From positions 1-19,389 of the forward strand of contig JAIDPP010000266.1 of the NCBI GenBank assembly GCA_029062725.1: 19,389 nucleotides of DNA. Reading direction: 5' to 3'. The first letter of the stretch is position 1, and each line of letters begins with the position of its first letter. The DNA comes from Muribaculaceae bacterium (lineage in GTDB: Bacteria; Bacteroidota; Bacteroidia; Bacteroidales; Muribaculaceae). Below the pieces are notes generated by a model, which was not told where the DNA came from, ran no database searches, and was given only the letters and a program-made list of their open reading frames with translations. The translations under genes and the position numbers were made by a program. This document shows, piece after piece, positions 13,839 through 19,389 of this stretch.

Positions 13839-16253
13839 TCATCTCTCCTTTATGATTGTCAATTTGGTTCCCTTGGAAATTGTGCTCCCCTTTTCAATTG
13901 AGACACTGCTGTGGGTCTCTATTTCAAGATGCCCCTTATTGGTGATGCTGCAATCACTCATCGATACCGAACGGTGAGGCTTTATCTTTAGTTTTGAGCC
14001 TTCATTCAATTCCAGTTTACCTCCGACAGTCACCTTATCAAGAGCCTCGATTGTAACCTCCTTATTCGCGCTAATCGAAACAGATATTCCACCTTTTGAA
14101 GAGTCTCCTCCAAATCTTGTCTTACCCATGAACCAATAATTATTATCATTTACGGTTAATCCTGATATCAGAGTCGGATGCAGAAAAGGCAGCATGTCAG
14201 AACGGAAATTCAGCATTGTGGAGTTTCTTTGCTCTCCAACATTAGAGTAACCACTTATCTTTCCAATTCCAGCCATTGTGTTAGAGGAAGCAAAGGAATT
14301 CATAGCATACCAAACCTGTGATGTTGAAGATATTGATTCAGGCTTAAATTTACCATTGACATCACTCTTATAAGGCTGATTTATCCATAAGGGGACAAGA
14401 GGATCGCCGTTTAGGCAAAAGGTAGTTATCAAGTATTTATTATTCGGCTTACTTAGTGACAACTCACTTAATCCAGTATTTAGTATTTCTGCAGAATAGC
14501 CCACCTGAATACCTGATTCTCTTCTACTAATGCAATCTTGAATTATTACCTCATTCAGCCAAGAACTCTCATCTATCAACCCAGAACCCGTATTACCCAA
14601 GAAAGCAATCCCTCCATAATCCTTCCCTAATATGAAAGATTGGGCAAAGTTGTAGCTTCCCCTATTATAGCCTAATTCAGCCAATAAACAGGACATTGAT
14701 ACCGTCCAACAAGGATAATTCTTATTATTCCAATTATCCAACCCATTATTATTTTCAGGTTGTAACCACCCACGATGACTATCCAAAGCATTGACGCCAT
14801 ACGTAACTTCATCATCTTCTTTATAATATGTTCCTATGCCTGAATAATGACCGTGCGTCCTCCAATCAACAAATCCCCATAAACCTGAATTTAAACTTAT
14901 AATTGCCTGAGATCCATAGTAAGGTCCATTAAGGGCATCTGAATCTACTTTTAGATTTTTAAAATTAGTTACATACGATTCCTTGGAATAAGAGTCGTAC
15001 CTTTTTTTCATTCGAGAATCATAGCCTAAGAGTACATAAGCATCGTCAAGATATGAAAGATTCATATTGTTAGTATTAAACTCATACTGCAACATCTTGT
15101 TAATGTAATTATCTATTTCCTCATAGGTACTGCATGTAATCCTTCCTACATTCAAATCATAACCGAAATCATTAAGCTCTTGTGAATATGGATACCTTCC
15201 CGTTGGATTGGTCCATTTAGCAGTCAAATTCCTAAAATAGAAATCACTTATGTAATCCTCATGTTCACGCATCCATCTTCCCGGCAGTTTTTCATACGGA
15301 CCGGCGAGCAGCACATACTCTGTTCCTAAAGAGGAGTAGGCATAACGGAGAAAGGCTCGGATTTTTCCGGCTTCATCATTATATCCCGACTCCACATCGC
15401 CGGCGGCAAAACGGCTGTCGGCTAATATATCCTCCACGCAGAATATCCTCGTGGAGAACCCGCGCATACGTCGGAGAGCCGCAAGACGTTCAAGAGAACC
15501 GGCCAAAGCCTTGGTGGTGATAATCGCAAAGGTGGCTCTCTCACTTTGGCTGACAACCGCCGCCATCGGGCGCGAGCCTAACGCCGGCATGGCATTGGCC
15601 TCCACATCTTCGGGATTGACAACAGATTCCCGTGCGCGCGACATGGCCGACTCTTGAGTCTCGGCATAGCGTGGTATCAACAGCGTGCCGAAGGAAGAGG
15701 CGTCGTGTCTCCATGAAACTGCGACCTCTATCTCCGTAGCAAGCTCGACGGCGTTGGAAGCGACATTCCATACCACCGGGCAAAGACTGACGGATAGAGT
15801 CCGGTTAAATCCCCCGATTGTCGTGACTCCATCTATAGAGGCTGACACCTGTCGCCTTACTTGAGTCGCTTTGGTAATATCGAGATGCACGAAGTCTATC
15901 AATGCGGCATTGATCGAGGTCGGTACAGGATACTGGGCAGGCATCGGAAGCCCGCTTATGGGAAAAATCTCGCTTTCCTTTACCGCGGTGGTAATCGTGA
16001 AATCCACCGCGTCGTTGGGAACGGATATATTGATCCCTTCACAAGGTAGATCAGGCTCTCCCGGTTCTCCTGAATTTGGAAGATGTCCGAGTCCTATCTC
16101 TGTGTAGAGAGTACCCTCCTTTTCAAGTGAGACAAGCCGGAGATCTCCTGCCGAATAATGGAAAGTATGCCGGTAGGAATCGGCTCCTTCCGCCTTTCCG
16201 GCAAACAGCATCAGAAAGACTATGATGATCGTGGTATATATACTTTTGGTCAT
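13839..16253 (-). CDS. Secreted C25 (gingipain-family) cysteine peptidase
   Basis: An 804-residue protein. Residues 1 to about 23 are a signal peptide. The N-terminal region holds a C25 propeptide-like segment with LPNSGEPGEPDLP (58-70). The catalytic region starts near FAIITT (242-247) and includes EAGKIRAFLRYAY, YVLLAGPYEKLPG and DLNVGRITCST. His468 in WRTHGHY and Cys522 in WTVSMSCLLAELG sit in the expected order, with YGGIAFLGNTGSG (546-558) and the family-closing CLNGDPLVPLW (613-623). The C-terminal 80 residues are repeated short beta strands (EVTIEALDKVTVGGKLELNEG...) rather than a T9SS sorting domain. At 804 residues it is too short and lacks the features to be PorU. Base composition changes sharply near 15280: the 5' part runs about 55-57% GC in sampled lines, the 3' part about 23-37%, suggesting a mosaic gene. 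Confidence 0.85.
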   Translation of the reverse strand: MTKSIYTTIIIVFLMLFAGKAEGADSYRHTFHYSAGDLRLVSLEKEGTLYTEIGLGHLPNSGEPGEPDLPCEGINISVPNDAVDFTITTAVKESEIFPISGLPMPAQYPVPTSINAALIDFVHLDITKATQVRRQVSASIDGVTTIGGFNRTLSVSLCPVVWNVASNAVELATEIEVAVSWRHDASSFGTLLIPRYAETQESAMSRARESVVNPEDVEANAMPALGSRPMAAVVSQSERATFAIITTKALAGSLERLAALRRMRGFSTRIFCVEDILADSRFAAGDVESGYNDEAGKIRAFLRYAYSSLGTEYVLLAGPYEKLPGRWMREHEDYISDFYFRNLTAKWTNPTGRYPYSQELNDFGYDLNVGRITCSTYEEIDNYINKMLQYEFNTNNMNLSYLDDAYVLLGYDSRMKKRYDSYSKESYVTNFKNLKVDSDALNGPYYGSQAIISLNSGLWGFVDWRTHGHYSGIGTYYKEDDEVTYGVNALDSHRGWLQPENNNGLDNWNNKNYPCWTVSMSCLLAELGYNRGSYNFAQSFILGKDYGGIAFLGNTGSGLIDESSWLNEVIIQDCISRRESGIQVGYSAEILNTGLSELSLSKPNNKYLITTFCLNGDPLVPLWINQPYKSDVNGKFKPESISSTSQVWYAMNSFASSNTMAGIGKISGYSNVGEQRNSTMLNFRSDMLPFLHPTLISGLTVNDNNYWFMGKTRFGGDSSKGGISVSISANKEVTIEALDKVTVGGKLELNEGSKLKIKPHRSVSMSDCSITNKGHLEIETHSSVSIEKGSTISKGTKLTIIKER

Positions 16254-16342
16254 AAACAGTAGGAATTAAAGCAGATGTATGATTACTAAAAATTTCATTG
16301 AATTGTCCCCATTACGTATGGGAAACACTTTTCAGTAACTGT

Positions 16343-17458
16343 TTACTCCGTCAGAATCATTCGTTTAGTATCTGCCTCGTTACCGTCCACGATAAGGGAA
16401 TAGAGATAGATTCCGGGCTGAAGGGTATTGGCCGATATGGTTACCGCCACTTCTCCGCGGTCGGAGACGGGAAGTCGGTTCTGCTGACGCCCGTTTAGGT
16501 CGTAGATACAGATGAAGGCCTCGCGGATACTTTCGGGAATATGGCAGCGGATCTCGGTGGTGTCGCGGAAGGGATTGGGACGGTTCTGCATCAAAATGAC
16601 CGATTCCCCATACATCTCCTCTACCGTTGCCATACCCTTCACTTTGCGGTCGGCGCCTTGGAGCGCGGCTATTATCTTCTCCTGCTCTGCTACCGTAGCC
16701 TTCAGGTCTTTATACGCATCTACGAGCAGAGGGATGAATCCGGTATAATCTACCGACAGCATCCCCTCTTCATCCTCATATACGAGTTCGGGGAGAATCT
16801 CACGTACCTCCTGGGCGAGGAATCCGAAGGAGCGGCGTCCTGAATCTGCGGAAGCGGCAGATTTTTTTGTCGCCTCTTCGCCGGAAGAGAGATTGAGATT
16901 AAGATTATAGCTTACAGGAGTCAGCTCATCCAGGAGGGACCCCATATTCTCCATCGATTCGATATTGCTCTTATAGCGAGCGTCGGAAGAGGTCAGGAAA
17001 GCCGTGGCCTTTACATTTATATTAAAAGTAAAGACGGGATCGGCAGTAGTAATAATGGGAGGGGCATAGGAAAAGATCCGTCCGTCGGAAGAGTTATAGT
17101 AGATACCCCCCTTCCCTACCATATAAAGCGAGCCATATTTACGTGTGGGGCTTTCTGTGAACGACGCTTCCTGAAACATCACATCCCTTCTTCCGCCAAA
17201 AGCGATTGTACCTCCGGAAAGATTCTTGTTATTAGTACCTAAAATGGAGATTGTGGTTGTCGTATCATTTACCTGCGGTATCACTCCGGGATTAATTACG
17301 ACATGAGGACTGACAGAATTTGATGAAGTGGGAACGACCTGCGAATTAGCCGTCCAGTCGCCGGCCTGGATATGGCCGTTGGAGAGGACACGAAGCTGTG
17401 CATCGAGACCGAGGGAGAGGGCAAGTAGTCCGGAAAGAGATAGAATGAGTCTTTTCAT
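16343..17458 (-). CDS. Secreted S74 (endosialidase chaperone) protein with T9SS type A sorting domain
   Basis: A 371-residue protein in four parts. Residues 1-20 are a signal peptide. Residues about 21-150 are a low-similarity beta-rich passenger. Residues about 155-250 are an S74 intramolecular chaperone domain as in phage tail fibres: TSSDARYKSNI (Ser158/Asp159, Lys163, matching the SDxRxK autocleavage motif), then FGFLAQEVREILPELV and VDYTGFIPLLVDAYK, leading into a short coiled coil (DLKATVAEQEKIIAALQ). Residues about 287-371 are a canonical T9SS type A tail: LMQNRPNPFRDTTEI, ICIYDLNGR and LQPGIYLYSLIVDG...KRMILTE. It is expected to trimerise, and may cleave itself. It precedes the C25 peptidase by 89 bp on the same strand. 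Bacteroidota homologues with S74 plus sorting domains occur, but the passenger is not recognised. Confidence 0.88.
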   Translation of the reverse strand: MKRLILSLSGLLALSLGLDAQLRVLSNGHIQAGDWTANSQVVPTSSNSVSPHVVINPGVIPQVNDTTTTISILGTNNKNLSGGTIAFGGRRDVMFQEASFTESPTRKYGSLYMVGKGGIYYNSSDGRIFSYAPPIITTADPVFTFNINVKATAFLTSSDARYKSNIESMENMGSLLDELTPVSYNLNLNLSSGEEATKKSAASADSGRRSFGFLAQEVREILPELVYEDEEGMLSVDYTGFIPLLVDAYKDLKATVAEQEKIIAALQGADRKVKGMATVEEMYGESVILMQNRPNPFRDTTEIRCHIPESIREAFICIYDLNGRQQNRLPVSDRGEVAVTISANTLQPGIYLYSLIVDGNEADTKRMILTE

Positions 17459-17501
17459 GAGTCTTCAAAATTAAAGTTAATAATATGTGGCTTATTTCCA
17501 A

Positions 17502-17882
17502 TTAAAGTTCCAACATGCCATAGAATGTGGTACCTGTGTCAGCCGTACATTCAATCGTGCATTCACCTGTTAAGCCGGATATCTCCATCACAGGATTCTC
17601 AGAGGTAACGATATCCGCAAGATTCTCCTCCTCGTTATAGATTATCACGCTGACCGAAACAATTCCATCGGGCAAAGTAAATTCTATCTCGGAATCGGAG
17701 TAGGCACAGTGAATGAAAATCCTTGCAGGAGCATTAGGACGATTATGAGTGGTCTTGATAGGAGTAAGAATCACCTCCTTTGACTTAGTTGAGGTTTTAG
17801 GCCGATCCTTTGAATCAGCCGATGTAAACACCGGAAAGAGCAGGGTCAAGATAATGACCAGAAAAATTTGAATCGTTTTCAT
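17502..17882 (-). CDS. Small secreted DUF3244-like protein
   Basis: A 126-residue protein started at the ATG at 17882; an earlier start at 17939 would extend across the promoter motif and displace the signal peptide. Residues 1 to about 21 are a signal peptide (MKTIQIFLVIILTLLFPVFT). A Lys/Thr-rich linker follows, then an 80-residue beta-sandwich-like stretch (IFIHCAYSDSEIEFTLPDG, VSVSVIIYNEEENLADIVTS, GTTFYGMLEL). The strand pattern and the ending resemble the DUF3244 family of Bacteroidales, small secreted proteins of unknown role, some found near secreted cysteine proteases. An inhibitor or chaperone role for the C25 peptidase downstream is possible but unproven. It is the first gene after a near-consensus promoter and starts the run DUF3244-like, S74, C25, paralogue 4. 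Confidence 0.75.
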   Translation of the reverse strand: MKTIQIFLVIILTLLFPVFTSADSKDRPKTSTKSKEVILTPIKTTHNRPNAPARIFIHCAYSDSEIEFTLPDGIVSVSVIIYNEEENLADIVTSENPVMEISGLTGECTIECTADTGTTFYGMLEL

Positions 17883-17908
17883 GTTTAAATAATTTATTGG
17901 TTCGCCCA

Positions 17909-17940
17909 CAAAGTTAGTCAGATCTATAATAATCCACAAA
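17909..17940 (-). promoter_or_regulatory. Consensus Bacteroidota promoter of the protease locus
   Basis: On the minus strand TTTG (17940-17937), a spacer of exactly 20 bp, then TAACTTTG (17916-17909). Both boxes are perfect matches to the TTTG-N19to21-TAnnTTTG consensus of the primary sigma factor in Bacteroidota. The leader to the ATG at 17882 is only about 20 nt. This suggests transcription of the DUF3244-like, S74 and C25 genes starts here. Confidence 0.75.
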
Positions 17941-18081
17941 TATCAGGCGCTTTTTCATTTGTTTCTTTAAGATCATAATCCATTGGTTATCAGGAGAAGA
18001 CTTCTTACTAATTTGTCTTTTTTTATTACTCCCTTTCATAGAAACAAATTTTTCCATTTCATCATCCTTCTTAGCTCCTAC

Positions 18082-19389
18082 CTACCTCATAGCTTCTATG
18101 TATCGTTCAAACCGATCTTCACCTTTGCACCTAATTTTATCTTTTATACGTCGTTTACGATTATAGACGGCCTCAACCTTATCCTCTTTAAGAAACAGGG
18201 CTATTGTCGGGGCGCTCCAGCCCATTACTGAAAAAAGAAATAATCGGTAATCCACCTCCTTTAATCCGGGAAAATCTTTCTTAAAATCACTGATGATATT
18301 ATCCATGCTTTCATCTAAATCACTTTCAAGTACCCTTATTCTCTCACTCCTACTGGAAAACTGTTCAATCATGGCAGTCATTGAGTCTGCTATTCTTCTC
18401 CTGAATGCTTTTGTATCCTTATTAGTTATGAATATCTGGCTTATTTCCTCAATTATATTATTTCGGGAAGAAAATAAAAGTTTTCTAAGAGCAACTGTCT
18501 TGGAATCCTTTTTAGCTATTATATCCTCTAACTCCTGCGCAGCAGCTACCCTACGGTCTATATCCCTCCTATGTTTTCGTCGTATTTCAATGATAATCAC
18601 CGTGAAAAGTAATATTACCAGAATTAAAATAAGTCCGGACAACCATGTTAAAAGTCTCAAATTTTTAATTTTGAGTCTTTTTTCCCTATTCTGAATCTCA
18701 TAACTCTCATTCATGGCAGTTGCAAGTGCCTCGTTCATTGATGCGCGTAGAATTTCATTTTCCATTGAATGAATTGTCTCCCATTCAACTAAAGCCTCCT
18801 CGTAGTTTCCACGTTCCTTAAATAAATCAGCCTTTAACTTCCGTTTCATCGGACTATCCGAAGATTCCAACCGCCCGAGCAACTCTTCTGCTTCCCGTAT
18901 TCGACCTTCTGCTAATAACGTAGAACCATAATACAGGGAATCAATCTCATCTCCATATCCAGATCCTAAGACAGTTTCAAAACCTTTAAGTGCTTTATCA
19001 TATTTACTCTCACGGAAATAACAGACAGATTGTAACTGATCGGCAAGATAATTTAAGTAAGAGTCCTGCATTTCACGAGCTTTCTCCTTCAACTTCCCAC
19101 ATATTATATTAGCCATACTATCCTGACCGTCTGAAGCGTATGCCCTTGCCAAATCAAACATAGCATATCTCGCATAAGGCTCTCTTCCACTCTTATTTAT
19201 TAGATTATATTCCATTTTAGCATAATTGAGTTCGTCTGCCGAATCAAAGGTTTCATGAAAAATATCCGAAATTCCACGACACGCCATCCCCTCCCAGAAT
19301 AAAGAATCACACTCCGATGCAACCTCCTGAGCCTTCTTAAAATAAATCATTGCCTTCGAATATTTTTTTTCTAAATAATACGAACGGGC
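18082..19389 (-). CDS. TPR-containing, membrane-anchored regulator with C-terminal helix-turn-helix, partial (5' end outside window)
   Basis: The frame is open through the right edge; 435 residues are visible, and the first ATG in the window (19350) is internal, since the 13 codons before it (ARSYYLEKKYSKA) continue a TPR helix. The N-terminal part consists of tetratricopeptide-type helical hairpins (for example ESKYDKALKGFETVLG, RGNYEEALVEWETI). Counting from the Met at 19350, a transmembrane helix lies at about 233-256, then a coiled coil (258-350) and a C-terminal segment at about 360-410 (LKEVDYRLFLFSVMGWSAPTIALFLKED... NRKRRIKDKI) like LuxR/sigma-4-type helix-turn-helix domains. This layout matches Bacteroidota membrane regulators sometimes labelled DUF6377; sensing would be periplasmic and DNA binding cytosolic. 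It sits upstream of the protease locus in the same orientation and is the likely local regulator (inference). Confidence 0.8.
   Translation of the reverse strand, partial: ARSYYLEKKYSKAMIYFKKAQEVASECDSLFWEGMACRGISDIFHETFDSADELNYAKMEYNLINKSGREPYARYAMFDLARAYASDGQDSMANIICGKLKEKAREMQDSYLNYLADQLQSVCYFRESKYDKALKGFETVLGSGYGDEIDSLYYGSTLLAEGRIREAEELLGRLESSDSPMKRKLKADLFKERGNYEEALVEWETIHSMENEILRASMNEALATAMNESYEIQNREKRLKIKNLRLLTWLSGLILILVILLFTVIIIEIRRKHRRDIDRRVAAAQELEDIIAKKDSKTVALRKLLFSSRNNIIEEISQIFITNKDTKAFRRRIADSMTAMIEQFSSRSERIRVLESDLDESMDNIISDFKKDFPGLKEVDYRLFLFSVMGWSAPTIALFLKEDKVEAVYNRKRRIKDKIRCKGEDRFERYIEAMR

Noticed and set aside
13839..16253. PorU, the T9SS sortase, which is also a C25 peptidase
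   Set aside because: At 804 residues it is shorter than PorU, has a beta-repeat tail, and lies among accessory genes with no T9SS structural components nearby.

Overview
The window looks like chromosome from a Bacteroidales bacterium, probably a gut Muribaculaceae-type genome (inference). Several promoter-like sites carry the Bacteroidota -7 motif TAnnTTTG, one with a TTTG box exactly 20 bp upstream. There is a canonical type IX secretion (T9SS) sorting domain, a gingipain-family (C25) peptidase, a secreted MINPP-like histidine acid phosphatase, and a family of secreted Bacteroidales proteins ending in short sorting-type tails. No rRNA, tRNA or complete insertion sequence was seen.

Left part (1-8611), mostly housekeeping. 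Two FKBP-type peptidyl-prolyl isomerase genes lie on the minus strand; the second, a lipoprotein, runs off the left edge. On the plus strand follow a C1-type cysteine aminopeptidase with a signal peptide, a strong inverted-repeat terminator, rsmA (16S rRNA dimethyltransferase), and an apparent operon of an XRE/S24 regulator, a low-molecular-weight protein tyrosine phosphatase and a histidine acid phosphatase, the last two joined by an ATGA overlap. Facing this, on the minus strand, are ruvB and a Wzx-like polysaccharide flippase.

Right part (8925-19389), accessory, all on the minus strand. In transcription order it holds: a membrane-anchored TPR regulator with a C-terminal helix-turn-helix (cut by the right edge); a small secreted DUF3244-like protein behind a near-consensus promoter; an S74 chaperone-domain protein with a T9SS tail; an 804-residue C25 peptidase; and four paralogous secreted proteins. 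The two paralogues nearest the peptidase encode identical proteins, produced by a 1340-bp tandem duplication in which I could find one silent difference. Paralogues share identical or near-identical ends and differ in the middle. The three gaps between them carry a composite element: four 26-bp direct repeats joined to a roughly 80-bp inverted-repeat element containing two palindromes.

How it may work together (inference): the right-hand locus reads as a secretion-linked protease and surface-protein island. The TPR regulator could control export of a C25 protease, a possible small partner or inhibitor, a self-processing S74 protein and an expanding family of secreted proteins. The most unusual signals are the constant-end/variable-middle organisation of the paralogues, the repeat-plus-palindrome spacers, and the base-composition break inside the peptidase gene.
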